A stretch of DNA of 64,000 nt from assembly GCA_041391725.1 (NCBI GenBank), contig JAWKNL010000001.1:682001-746000 (forward strand), in the 5' to 3' direction. Shown piece by piece: positions 53,708-61,926 of the stretch. The position numbers and the translations under genes were made by a program. Below the pieces are notes generated by a model, which was not told the DNA's origin, did not search any database, and saw only the letters and a program-made list of their open reading frames with translations. The stretch's first letter is position 1; each line of letters begins with the position of its first letter. Origin of the DNA: JAGQVA01 sp041391725 (GTDB lineage: Bacteria; Bacteroidota; Bacteroidia; J057).

Positions 53708-56199
53708 TGAAAAAACTGTTTTTCCTGGCCTTTTTGACCTTCCTGTTTATTTCAAAGGTCAACGCCCAATTTGACTACAACGACCCCAAGACCTACATCC
53801 TCGCAGGTCTCGAAGTCGAAGGCGCAGAGTATAGTGACAAAAATGCTATCATTAGTCTCAGCGGCCTGAAAATCGGTGAGGCGATTACCGTTCCTGGCCT
53901 TCAGGTTTCAGACGTAATCAAACGGCTCTGGAAAGAAAATATATTCTCAGATGTCCGTATCCGCGTGGACAATATCACCGGAAATACCATCTTCCTCGTG
54001 ATCGAAGTCAAAGAAAGACCCCGAATTTCACAGTTTTCGTTTGAAGGCATTTCCAAAGCTCAGGCAGACGATCTACGGGAAAAAATCAATTTCATCCGCG
54101 GTACCATCCTTACCGAATCCAAAGAAAAATCTGCCGAAAGGGTAATCCGAAATTTTTACGTCGAAAAAGGCTTTTACAATATCGATGTGGATATACAGGC
54201 CGAACCTGATAAAATCCTTAAAAACGGGGTTACGGTCAATATAAAAGTGGACAAAGGTTCACGTGTCAAAATTGAAGAACTGAAGGTCAATGGCAATACT
54301 GCTTTTTCGGATAAAAAAGTTAAAACCAAACTCAAAAAGGTCAACGAAAAAGCATGGTGGCGCTTCTGGGCCCGTTCCAAATACGTTCCCAAACAATTTG
54401 AAGAAGCGCATGACGGGCTCATCAAAGCCTACAATGATGCTGGCTACCGCGACGCGCTGGTAGAATCCGATACAGCCTACTTTAATAAGGAAGGGAAGCT
54501 GATTGTGGAAATGACTGTTTACGAAGGCATTAAGTACTATCACCGCAATATCGAATGGTCGGGTAACTATAAGTACAACTCGGAGTTTCTCAGTGCAGCA
54601 CTCGGCATCAAAAAAGGTGATGTGTACAGCAACTCCAAAATTCAATCCAAACTTTTTGGCGATCCCAATGGCGCAGACCTTAGTTCTCTCTATCTCGACG
54701 ATGGTTATCTTTTCTTCAACCTCGTACCGGTAGAAGTACTCGTCGAAGGCGATTCGATAGACCTCGAAATGCGTATGTCGGAAGGGCCGCAGGCGACCAT
54801 CCGGAAAATTATCATCGAAGGCAATACCAAGACCAGCGACTTTGTTATACGACGCGAACTGCGTACCTCCCCCGGTGCAAAATTCAGCCGGTCTGACATT
54901 ATCCGCAGCCAGCGTGAAATCCTTGCGCTCAACTACTTCGACCAGGAAAAACTCAACGTTACCCCTATTCCCAACCAGAATACAGGAACCGTTGACATCA
55001 AATACACCGTGGAAGAGCGCCCGTCTGACCAGTTGCAGCTTCAGGGCGGCTGGGGCGGCCGAATCCGTAACTCCCGCGGCGACGTCATTGCCGGAGGATT
55101 TGTGGGCACAGTTCAGCTTGCATTCAACAACTTCTCCTCACGCCGTATTTTTGAGCCGGGGGCATGGAGGCCAGTTCCTTCAGGCGACGGACAGCGACTC
55201 AGCCTTGCATTCCAGATGAACGGCGTGGGCTATAAAAACTTCTCGGTATCGTTTATCGAGCCGTGGCTGGGAGGTAAAAAACCCAATTCACTGGGTATCA
55301 ACGGGTCTTATCTGGTTTATCAGAACATCAACTCGCTCGACCCCTATCGAAACAGTATTTTTAATACTTCGATTGACTATGGGCGCAGGCTGAAATTTCC
55401 CGATGACTTTTTCACCTCCCGTACTTCAATCGGCTATAAATATTACGACATCCTTCAGCCTTCTCAGGTGTTCGTAGGATTTGAAGGAGAAAATACCGCA
55501 TTCATCAATATCATCACCCTGCGTCAGTCCTTTGACCGGAGCAGTGTGGATGCGCCTATTTACCCCAGAAGCGGATCTATCATGTCATTCTCCGTAGAAG
55601 CAACTCCTCCCTGGTCATTATTTGGGCCGGAAAAAGACTACACAGAGATGACCGACGGCCAGAAGTACAACCTGCTCGAATACCACAAATGGAGGTTTAA
55701 CAGCAACTGGTTTTTCCGCATTATCGGAGACATGGTACTCAGCACCAAAATTGAAGCCGCCTATCTGGGCTCCTACAACAAAAATCTCGGCATTTCCCCG
55801 TTTGAAAGATACTTCCTTGGCGGCTCGGGTATGATAGGCACAGGGTTTTGGGGACTTGACGGGCGGGAGATCATCGCCCTTCGCGGATACCCCAACAACT
55901 CCATCACCAACAATGGAAAAGGTTATCCCATCTACAACCGGTTTATCATGGAACTTCGTTATCCGATTACCCTCAACCAGTCGGCTCCGGTATGGGTGCT
56001 CGCCTATCTGGAGGGTGGAAACGGGTTTGACAACTTCCGGGAGTACAGTCCTTTCAACCTCAAACGCTCAGCAGGAGCGGGTGTAAGGGTCATGCTGCCT
56101 ATGGTGGGGCTGCTCGGACTCGACTGGGGATATGGATTTGACCAGACCAACAAAGACGAGCGTAGCCAGTTTCACTTTATCATCGGGCAGCAGTTTTAG
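53707..56199 (+). CDS. bamA: Outer-membrane protein assembly factor BamA
   Basis: 830 residues. The signal peptide (MKKLFFLAFLTFLFISKVNAQ) precedes POTRA repeats: ILAGLEVEGAEYSDKNAIIS, RPRISQFSFEGISKAQAD, GSRVKIEELKVNGNTAFSDKK, IKYYHRNIEWSGNYKYNSEF and ATIRKIIIEGNTKTSDFVIR give about five POTRA domains to about residue 460. The 16-strand barrel (bacterial surface antigen domain) follows, with the lid-loop region around RNSRGDVIAGGF and a C-terminal Phe (FHFIIGQQF). It folds and inserts barrels such as the TonB receptor, porin and PorG in this window. It is coupled to uppS by a one-base overlap. The skp/ompH genes encoding periplasmic chaperones for the same pathway follow. The frame is intact over 2.5 kb. 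Confidence 0.95.
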   Translation: MKKLFFLAFLTFLFISKVNAQFDYNDPKTYILAGLEVEGAEYSDKNAIISLSGLKIGEAITVPGLQVSDVIKRLWKENIFSDVRIRVDNITGNTIFLVIEVKERPRISQFSFEGISKAQADDLREKINFIRGTILTESKEKSAERVIRNFYVEKGFYNIDVDIQAEPDKILKNGVTVNIKVDKGSRVKIEELKVNGNTAFSDKKVKTKLKKVNEKAWWRFWARSKYVPKQFEEAHDGLIKAYNDAGYRDALVESDTAYFNKEGKLIVEMTVYEGIKYYHRNIEWSGNYKYNSEFLSAALGIKKGDVYSNSKIQSKLFGDPNGADLSSLYLDDGYLFFNLVPVEVLVEGDSIDLEMRMSEGPQATIRKIIIEGNTKTSDFVIRRELRTSPGAKFSRSDIIRSQREILALNYFDQEKLNVTPIPNQNTGTVDIKYTVEERPSDQLQLQGGWGGRIRNSRGDVIAGGFVGTVQLAFNNFSSRRIFEPGAWRPVPSGDGQRLSLAFQMNGVGYKNFSVSFIEPWLGGKKPNSLGINGSYLVYQNINSLDPYRNSIFNTSIDYGRRLKFPDDFFTSRTSIGYKYYDILQPSQVFVGFEGENTAFINIITLRQSFDRSSVDAPIYPRSGSIMSFSVEATPPWSLFGPEKDYTEMTDGQKYNLLEYHKWRFNSNWFFRIIGDMVLSTKIEAAYLGSYNKNLGISPFERYFLGGSGMIGTGFWGLDGREIIALRGYPNNSITNNGKGYPIYNRFIMELRYPITLNQSAPVWVLAYLEGGNGFDNFREYSPFNLKRSAGAGVRVMLPMVGLLGLDWGYGFDQTNKDERSQFHFIIGQQF

Positions 56200-56444
56200 C
56201 AGATCATCTGTCCTGTTGCCAGAAGGCGGGGCAAACTGTTACCAAAACGTTAATGGTGCCCGAGAATTTGCTCAAGGCCGCAATCTTGACTAATTTGCAG
56301 TGTAATATGCAGATACCGTGTCGGTTTTCTTATCAGGTGTGAAGTGCCGGCTATCAAAGAAACAGGGATTTGTACATAAATTGCGTTTAAATAACCGAAA
56401 CCTTCAGTGAAGGCTCCATTATGTACAATCAAACAGAAAGAACT

Positions 56445-56975
56445 ATGAAAAAAGTATTTTCGCTCGTTTTGGTACTCATTGCTGCTACTTCGATGAGTCT
56501 GGCACAAAAGGTAGCCTATGTCGATACCGAGTTTATTATGGGTAAAATCCCCGAATACAAATCTGCACAGGATGAAATTGAAAGGGTTTCCCAAAAATGG
56601 CAGCAGGAACTGGAAACCAAATATCAGGAAATCGAGCGTATGTATGCCGACTATCAGGCACAGGAAGTGCTCCTTCCCGAAGACGTAAAACAGGAAAAAC
56701 AAGACGAAATATTCCAGGCAGAAAGAGACGCCAAAGAATACCGCGAGAAAAAATTTGGCTATAACGGCGAACTTTTCACCCTGCAGGAAAGCAAGGTAAA
56801 ACCCATTCAGGATAAAGTCTTCCGCGCAGTGGAAAACATTGCCAAACAAAAGCGGTTTGACCTCGTCTTTGACAAGGCCGGAGAAGTAACCTGGCTTTAT
56901 ACCAACTCGACCTACGACCTGAGCAATGATGTACTCGCCGAACTGGGATTTGCCCAGGGCACGGGTAATAACTAA
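56445..56975 (+). CDS. Skp/OmpH family periplasmic chaperone (first copy)
   Basis: About 176 residues from MKKVFSLVLVLIAATSMSLAQ, a Sec signal. OmpH core: KVAYVDTEFIMGKIPEYKSAQDEIERV, a long coiled-coil pair (WQQELETKYQEIERMYADY ... EIFQAERDAKEYREKKFGYN), and the closing VFRAVENIAKQKRFDLVFDKAG. Skp trimers hold unfolded barrels in the periplasm on the way to BamA. It lies 245 bases after bamA and is followed by a strong hairpin. It is the most divergent of the three copies. Confidence 0.9.
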   Translation: MKKVFSLVLVLIAATSMSLAQKVAYVDTEFIMGKIPEYKSAQDEIERVSQKWQQELETKYQEIERMYADYQAQEVLLPEDVKQEKQDEIFQAERDAKEYREKKFGYNGELFTLQESKVKPIQDKVFRAVENIAKQKRFDLVFDKAGEVTWLYTNSTYDLSNDVLAELGFAQGTGNN

Positions 56976-56983
56976 TAACCCTG

Positions 56984-57021
56984 AGAAAGCCGGAGATTCT
57001 GTTGACCTCCGGCTTTCTTCT
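56984..57021 (+). terminator. Intrinsic terminator between the first and second ompH genes
   Basis: 12-bp arms AGAAAGCCGGAG (56984-56995) and CTCCGGCTTTCT (57007-57018) followed by TCTT. The second ompH starts 26 bases later, so this may act as a partial terminator that sets relative levels. Confidence 0.6.
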
Positions 57022-57046
57022 TAAAAATCAATCTATTTACGAAACA

Positions 57047-57589
57047 ATGAATCAGCGATTTTTTCTCATTACCTGGATTTTTATTCTTTACTGCGGAAGC
57101 ATGGCCGCCCAGCATACCATCGGTTATGTCAATCTCGAAGCCGTGCTCTCCGTCATGCCCGAAACCAAATCCATGAACCAGCAGTTGCAAACCTATCAGC
57201 AAAAGCTGGGACAGTCCCTCCAGACTAAAGACAATTATTTTCAGCTCAAACTGCAGGAATATCAGGAAAAAGCTCAGGGCGGCGCTACTGAAGCAGAACT
57301 GAAACCCCTCGAAGACGAACTCAATAAACTTCAGACAGAGCTGCAAAAACTCCAGGCAGATTCGGAGCAAAAACTCATGCAGAAACAGCAGGATCTCATG
57401 GCTCCTATCCTCGAAAAACTGGAACAGTTTATTAAGGAAATTGCCGCTGCCAAAAAGCTTGACTATGTGCTCAACGCTGCTACTAATGGCAACTCTGTGC
57501 TTCTTCAGGCTCCGGATAAAGATAATATTACCAAAGACCTCCTGGATAAACTCGGCATTAAGTTGCCCGAAGCCACAGGAAATAATTAA
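57047..57589 (+). CDS. Skp/OmpH family periplasmic chaperone (second copy)
   Basis: About 180 residues from MNQRFFLITWIF; the 15 residues before it in frame overlap the terminator and are unlikely. The signal ends at SMAAQ. OmpH core HTIGYVNLEAVLSVMPETKSMNQQL, a Gln/Lys/Leu-rich coiled coil (LQTYQQKLGQSLQTKDNYF, LEDELNKLQTELQKLQADSE) and the closing IAAAKKLDYVLNAATNGNSV. It is closely similar to the third copy (VMPETK versus YMPETK, similar coiled coil), so these two arose by tandem duplication. Confidence 0.9.
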   Translation: MNQRFFLITWIFILYCGSMAAQHTIGYVNLEAVLSVMPETKSMNQQLQTYQQKLGQSLQTKDNYFQLKLQEYQEKAQGGATEAELKPLEDELNKLQTELQKLQADSEQKLMQKQQDLMAPILEKLEQFIKEIAAAKKLDYVLNAATNGNSVLLQAPDKDNITKDLLDKLGIKLPEATGNN

Positions 57590-57664
57590 ACTTACACTCC
57601 GTTCTTTATCAGGTAATACTGGCACTGTCTCACAAAACCTGAAAAAAAAACCGATAAATCTTTG

Positions 57665-57672
57665 TACCTTTG
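57665..57672 (+). promoter_or_regulatory. Likely -7 promoter box of the third ompH gene
   Basis: TACCTTTG in the context TTTGTACCTTTGCCG matches the Bacteroidota -7 consensus, 47 bases before the ATG at 57719. No clear -33 TTG at the expected distance. Confidence 0.5.
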
Positions 57673-57718
57673 CCGCCGTCTGAGATTTATCTTCCACTAC
57701 TTATCTAAAAAGAAAACT

Positions 57719-58258
57719 ATGAGGCTGAAGACTATAGCAATTATGCTCCTGGCTGTGATCGGTTTGGCCGGCAGCATATCCGCCCAGAAAATCGGGTACG
57801 TCAATATTGAGCTTATCCTCGTTTATATGCCCGAAACCAAAACGATGAACTCTACCCTCCAGACTTACGAAAAAAAGCTGGCAGAGCAGTTACAGGTGAA
57901 ACAACAATATGCCCAGCAAAAATATGCTGAATATCTCCAACTGGAAGAAGAAGGCAAACTGACTCCGACTGACAAAGAAACCCGCGAAAAGGAACTGCTG
58001 AAACTCGATGAAGAAATTCAGAAGCAAACGGCTACTTCTCAGGAAAACCTGATGAAAAAACGCCAGGATCTTCTCGATCCCATTATCACCAAAATGCAGG
58101 ACCAGCTCAAAGCGCTTGCCACTGCAGAAGGGTATGACTATATCCTCAACACGGTTGACGGTTCCGGTGTTTCCATTGTGCTTCACGGACCACAGGAGCA
58201 CGACCTCACCCAAAAGCTGATGACCCGTCTCGGAATCAAAATCCCTGAAGGACAATAA
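57719..58258 (+). CDS. Skp/OmpH family periplasmic chaperone (third copy)
   Basis: About 179 residues from MRLKTIAIMLLAVIGLAGSISAQ (signal). OmpH core KIGYVNIELILVYMPETKTM, a coiled coil (YEKKLAEQLQVKQQYAQQKY ... KELLKLDEEIQKQTATSQEN) and the end ALATAEGYDYILNTVDGSG. It is a sister of the second copy. It has its own probable -7 box and a terminator, so the three chaperones can be expressed separately. Confidence 0.9.
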   Translation: MRLKTIAIMLLAVIGLAGSISAQKIGYVNIELILVYMPETKTMNSTLQTYEKKLAEQLQVKQQYAQQKYAEYLQLEEEGKLTPTDKETREKELLKLDEEIQKQTATSQENLMKKRQDLLDPIITKMQDQLKALATAEGYDYILNTVDGSGVSIVLHGPQEHDLTQKLMTRLGIKIPEGQ

Positions 58259-58295
58259 CATTCCGCTTCAGGACTGAAAAAATATAACATCGTTT

Positions 58296-58321
58296 AAGCC
58301 GCTGAATCTCAGCGGCTTTTT
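58296..58321 (+). terminator. Intrinsic terminator of the third ompH gene
   Basis: 10-bp arms AAGCCGCTGA (58296-58305) and TCAGCGGCTT (58309-58318) around a 3-nt loop, followed by a T-run. 38 bases after the stop. Confidence 0.8.
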
Positions 58322-58394
58322 TCTTTTATTTCAATTACTTCCTAATTTTATCAAAACCTGTGTACATTTACACGAAGGACAAAAATATTCGAAC

Positions 58395-59240
58395 ATGCGA
58401 TTTTACGCCCTCCTACCTGTATTCCTCCTTTTCCTTGTCTGCACACAATCTCTTTACGGACAATATTACGGCGTAAAAGAACCACGCCAGGGCAACTGGG
58501 CTCTGGGCCTGAGTGCCGGAACCGCCATCCTCCGAGGTGATGTACCAGCAGATTTGCCAGCGCCCGAAGCCGGCCTTTTTCTCCAAAAATCTGTTTCCAG
58601 AGCGCTCGACTTCCGCGTATCTTTTCATCTGGGCAGCACAACCGGCCTTGATATTTCCCCGACATCCGGCTTCAGATTTAACTCAGCGCTCAACGGAGAA
58701 GCCGATTCAATGCGGTTTTATGATTCGACCGCTCAGGTATTTCTCAATTATCAGATGAAGTATGGCGACCTCGATTTTCTTTTTAAATTAAACGTCAATC
58801 GCTTTTTTGCCAGCGAAGGTGCAGAAAACTGGGATCTCTTTGTACTCGCCGGAATGGCTGTCCAGTTTTACCAAACCCATATCAATGCGTGGGATGAATC
58901 CACCAATAATATTTACCCCTACAACAATATCAACTTGTCGGAACCAGATAATGTCAAGACCCAACTCCGAGAAATGCTTGACAATTCGTATGAAACTCCC
59001 GGGCAACAGGATCTGGTCAGTAGTTCGCGCTTCGGAAACTATTTTCTCAATACGGGCTTTGTCCTGGGCGGCGGTATCAGGTTTGCCGTATCCGATCACC
59101 TCTCACTGGGGTTGCAGGGAAGATACCTAATTGTAGGTGATGATCTGCTGGATGGGCAACAATGGGCTCCAGACAATCAGCAAAGTACGGACAACGACCG
59201 ACTTGTCTCAGGTTCACTGACTTTTGATTACTCCTTTTAA
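58395..59240 (+). CDS. Outer-membrane beta-barrel protein
   Basis: 281 residues. The signal peptide ends near LYGQ. The chain is made of barrel-like strands (NWALGLSAGTAILRGDV, ALDFRVSFHLGSTTGLD, GDLDFLFKLNVNRFF, NYFLNTGFVLGGGIRFAVSD, HLSLGLQGRYLIVGDD) with a polar central loop (NAWDESTNNIYPYNNINLSE) and ends SLTFDYSF with terminal Phe. It looks like a small OmpA/OmpW-sized barrel without a C-terminal peptidoglycan-binding domain. Its position after the BAM/Skp cluster fits an envelope role, but it has a separate transcript after a terminator. Specific function unknown. Confidence 0.75.
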   Translation: MRFYALLPVFLLFLVCTQSLYGQYYGVKEPRQGNWALGLSAGTAILRGDVPADLPAPEAGLFLQKSVSRALDFRVSFHLGSTTGLDISPTSGFRFNSALNGEADSMRFYDSTAQVFLNYQMKYGDLDFLFKLNVNRFFASEGAENWDLFVLAGMAVQFYQTHINAWDESTNNIYPYNNINLSEPDNVKTQLREMLDNSYETPGQQDLVSSSRFGNYFLNTGFVLGGGIRFAVSDHLSLGLQGRYLIVGDDLLDGQQWAPDNQQSTDNDRLVSGSLTFDYSF

Positions 59241-59290
59241 CTTTTGGGCTCCTGGCAGAATTTGGATTTTAATCGCCACTTTATTTAATT

Positions 59291-59308
59291 AGGATATTAT
59301 AATATCCT
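59291..59308. promoter_or_regulatory. Perfect 18-bp palindrome upstream of the sulfide:quinone oxidoreductase gene
   Basis: AGGATATTATAATATCCT is fully symmetric and ends 21 bases before the ATG. Position and symmetry fit an operator for a dimeric repressor; sulfide-responsive ArsR-type regulators often control sqr genes. No regulator gene is adjacent. Confidence 0.55.
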
Positions 59309-59329
59309 TAATACACTATTACTACTCGT

Positions 59330-60589
59330 ATGAAACATCATCAAATCCTGATTATCGGCGGGGGTACTGCCGGTATCATGGCAGCCGCACGGTTAAAAAA
59401 AATGAATTCCGGCCTTGATATTGGTCTTGTCGAACCCTCAGAAACCCATTATTATCAGCCTGCGTGGACGCTCGTTGGAGCCAATGCCTACAAATTTGAA
59501 GATACTGCCCGCCCGATGAAATCTCTGATCCCGGCAGGAGTAATCTGGATAAAAGATAAAGTTACAGGCTTCTTACCCGAAAAGAATGAAGTCACTACCG
59601 AAACCAGCGGTAATATTTCTTATGACTATCTTGTCGTAGCTCCTGGGCTGGTCATGGATCCCTCACTGATTGAAGGCCTGTCTGAAACTCTTGGAAAAGA
59701 CGTTGTATGCAGTAACTATACAAATCCCAAACACACATGGGAAGTTATCCGCAATTTTAAAGGCGGAAATGCAGTTTTTACCCAGCCGACCACACCCATC
59801 AAGTGCGGTGGCGCGCCCCAGAAAATCGCCTATCTCGCCGCTGACTATTTCAAGAAAAATGGATTACACAGCAAAACCAATGTCATTTTCGCCACCCCCG
59901 GGTCTGTGATTTTTGGCGTCAAAGAAATCCGTGAAACGCTCATGCATGTGGTGGACCGGTACGGCATTCACTTCAAACCTTTTTATGCCCCCTCAAAAAT
60001 TGATCCGGTCAACAAAATCGTTACTTTCAAAAGTGTGCACCCCGAAGAAAACCAGTGTGTAGTCAATGAAGGAAATCCGCTTGGCGAAGTCATGACCGGT
60101 GAATCTATTATTACGATTCCCTACGATATGCTTCATCTGGCACCGCCTCAGACAGCGCCTGCGTTTGTACAACAATCAGAACTCGCCAACAGTGCCGGCT
60201 GGCTTGACGTGGACATCCATACACTCCAGCACAAAAAATATCCTAACATATTTGGCCTGGGTGATGTAGCAGCACTCCCCACAGCAAAAACCGGAGCCGC
60301 AGTCAGAAAGCAGGTTCCCATAGTCACCACCAATATCCTCCAGTTGATGAAAACCAATCTTCTGGGAGAAAAGCAATACAACGGTTACTCTTCCTGCCCA
60401 CTGGTGACTGGTTACGGAAAAATGGTATTAGCAGAATTTGACTACAACAGCAATTTCATCCCCGACCCCAAGCTCAGGCAAATGCTGGTATTCGATTCTA
60501 GCAAAGAGCATTGGCGCCTCTGGATGCTCAAAAAACATGGGCTTCCCTATCTTTACTGGAATAAGATGATGAAAGGTATTGATGTATAA
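59330..60589 (+). CDS. sqr: Sulfide:quinone oxidoreductase-like flavoprotein
   Basis: 419 residues. The N-terminal FAD site GGGTAGIMAAARL is followed by the SQR-like HYYQPAWTLVGANAYKFED. YDYLVVAPG follows, then the first redox cysteine in PIKCGGAPQK, the ATP-like FAD contact IFGLGDVAALPTAKT, and the second conserved cysteine in YSSCPLVTGYGKMVLAEFDY. Spacing and motifs fit type II SQR (the mitochondrial SQRDL-like group). It oxidises sulfide and passes electrons to the quinone pool, at the membrane surface. No persulfide dioxygenase or rhodanese gene follows; a terminator does. The palindrome 22-39 bases upstream suggests tight control. Confidence 0.85.
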   Translation: MKHHQILIIGGGTAGIMAAARLKKMNSGLDIGLVEPSETHYYQPAWTLVGANAYKFEDTARPMKSLIPAGVIWIKDKVTGFLPEKNEVTTETSGNISYDYLVVAPGLVMDPSLIEGLSETLGKDVVCSNYTNPKHTWEVIRNFKGGNAVFTQPTTPIKCGGAPQKIAYLAADYFKKNGLHSKTNVIFATPGSVIFGVKEIRETLMHVVDRYGIHFKPFYAPSKIDPVNKIVTFKSVHPEENQCVVNEGNPLGEVMTGESIITIPYDMLHLAPPQTAPAFVQQSELANSAGWLDVDIHTLQHKKYPNIFGLGDVAALPTAKTGAAVRKQVPIVTTNILQLMKTNLLGEKQYNGYSSCPLVTGYGKMVLAEFDYNSNFIPDPKLRQMLVFDSSKEHWRLWMLKKHGLPYLYWNKMMKGIDV

Positions 60590-60605
60590 TTAACCTGTAG
60601 TATGT

Positions 60606-60635
60606 GAGGAGCCCAATAAACGGCTCCTCTTTTTT
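60606..60635 (+). terminator. Intrinsic terminator of sqr
   Basis: 8-bp arms GAGGAGCC (60606-60613) and GGCTCCTC (60622-60629) followed by a T-run to 60635. It touches the 3' end of the convergent reductase gene. Confidence 0.75.
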
Positions 60636-61734
60636 ATCTGTATTCGATCTCGACGTCATTGGTCAGGGGGTGCGACTGACAGGTCAGGATAAAACCCTGA
60701 TTGAGTTCTTCCTCACTTAATCCCTCCGTTTCATCCATCGAAATCACGCCAGAATACAACATGGCCCGGCAGGTGGTGCATATCCCCGACTGACAAGCAT
60801 AAGGCGGATCAAGATTGGCCTGAATCGCTGCACGCAAAATGACCTGGTCAGGAGCAACGGAAATTTCATGCGTTTCTCCATCCATGATCACTTTTACCAT
60901 CTGTGTAGTCATGGAATAGGATTCGGTACCATCGCTGATAACTGTCTCCTGTGGCTCTTCTTCTGGGTTTTCTTCCTCTGAATCCGGAGCAGAAGTGGTA
61001 TAAAGTTCCCGGTAAATATCGTAATGGTTTACCGCGTGTTTGTCCAACGCTGCGTATGCGCCTTCTATCATGCCTTCCGGTCCGCAGATATAATACACCT
61101 TTCGCAATTCTGAAGTCATAAATACTTCAGAGACCAAATCATAAATCCGGTTTTTTTCCAGGCGACCCGAAAACCCCTTCCAGTTTTCACCGGGCTGGGA
61201 CAAGGTAAGGTGGAGAAACAGCCTTTCAGGGTATTTTTTCTTCCATTCCATTATCTCCTCCCGGAAAATAATATCAGCTTCTGACCGGTTGCCATACCAT
61301 AGAGAGACTTCACTTTCGGGCTCAGCCAGTAGTACGGTTTTCATGATGGAAATAAGCGGTGTAATGCCGCTTCCCCCTCCGATCAGGATATAATGCCGGG
61401 GCTGCACAGGATCAGGCGTTGCCGCAAAATGCCCCATAGGAGGCATGATTTCAAGCGTATCGCCTACTTTCACCTTCTCCCGAAGATAGTTGGTTACCCT
61501 TCCTCCCGGAATCCGCTTTATAGTAATACAAAGCCGCTCATCGCAGATGGGCGAACTCGAAAGCGAAAAACAGCGCCGCAGTTCTTCCCCATCCAGATTC
61601 ACTTTCACTGTCATGTACTGCCCGGGTAAATACGCAAACACTTCCGGATTGGGATTAATAAAAAACAGAGAATAAACCCCGGGCGCCTCGTCCCGAATCT
61701 CGTCAATCACTACTGGATAAAATCTTCTTTTCAT
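60634..61734 (-). CDS. Ferredoxin-type oxidoreductase (FAD, NAD(P), C-terminal 2Fe-2S)
   Basis: 366 residues in three parts: an FAD-binding barrel with RCFSLSSSP (about 54-62), an NAD(P)-binding domain with YILIGGGSGITPLISIMKT and YYICGPEGMIEGAY, and a plant-type 2Fe-2S domain with CQSGICTTC plus the distant Cys in ILTCQSHP. An acidic linker (PDSEEENPEEEPQETV) of about 30 residues joins the last two. This is the layout of phenylacetate-CoA epoxidase reductase (PaaE/PaaK) and Hcp reductase; no paaABCD genes are nearby, so the partner oxygenase or carrier is unknown. It is convergent with sqr. A small symmetric site ACGAATGTTCGT lies at 61802-61813, upstream of its start. Confidence 0.9.
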   Translation of the reverse strand: MKRRFYPVVIDEIRDEAPGVYSLFFINPNPEVFAYLPGQYMTVKVNLDGEELRRCFSLSSSPICDERLCITIKRIPGGRVTNYLREKVKVGDTLEIMPPMGHFAATPDPVQPRHYILIGGGSGITPLISIMKTVLLAEPESEVSLWYGNRSEADIIFREEIMEWKKKYPERLFLHLTLSQPGENWKGFSGRLEKNRIYDLVSEVFMTSELRKVYYICGPEGMIEGAYAALDKHAVNHYDIYRELYTTSAPDSEEENPEEEPQETVISDGTESYSMTTQMVKVIMDGETHEISVAPDQVILRAAIQANLDPPYACQSGICTTCRAMLYSGVISMDETEGLSEEELNQGFILTCQSHPLTNDVEIEYR

Positions 61735-61926
61735 ACGCGGTTGAAAGTAGAGATAAAAAACAAAAATACAGATTCACCCAATAAAAAACAGAAAAAAGCT
61801 AACGAATGTTCGTAAATCCAAAATGTCATATTGCGCCCATAATCCCCCGGCTTTTCTCAACGCAATTTTCGATTTTTCGTAAAATCAGATAACCATTTTT
61901 TAAGACAACAACTAAATATACATTCG

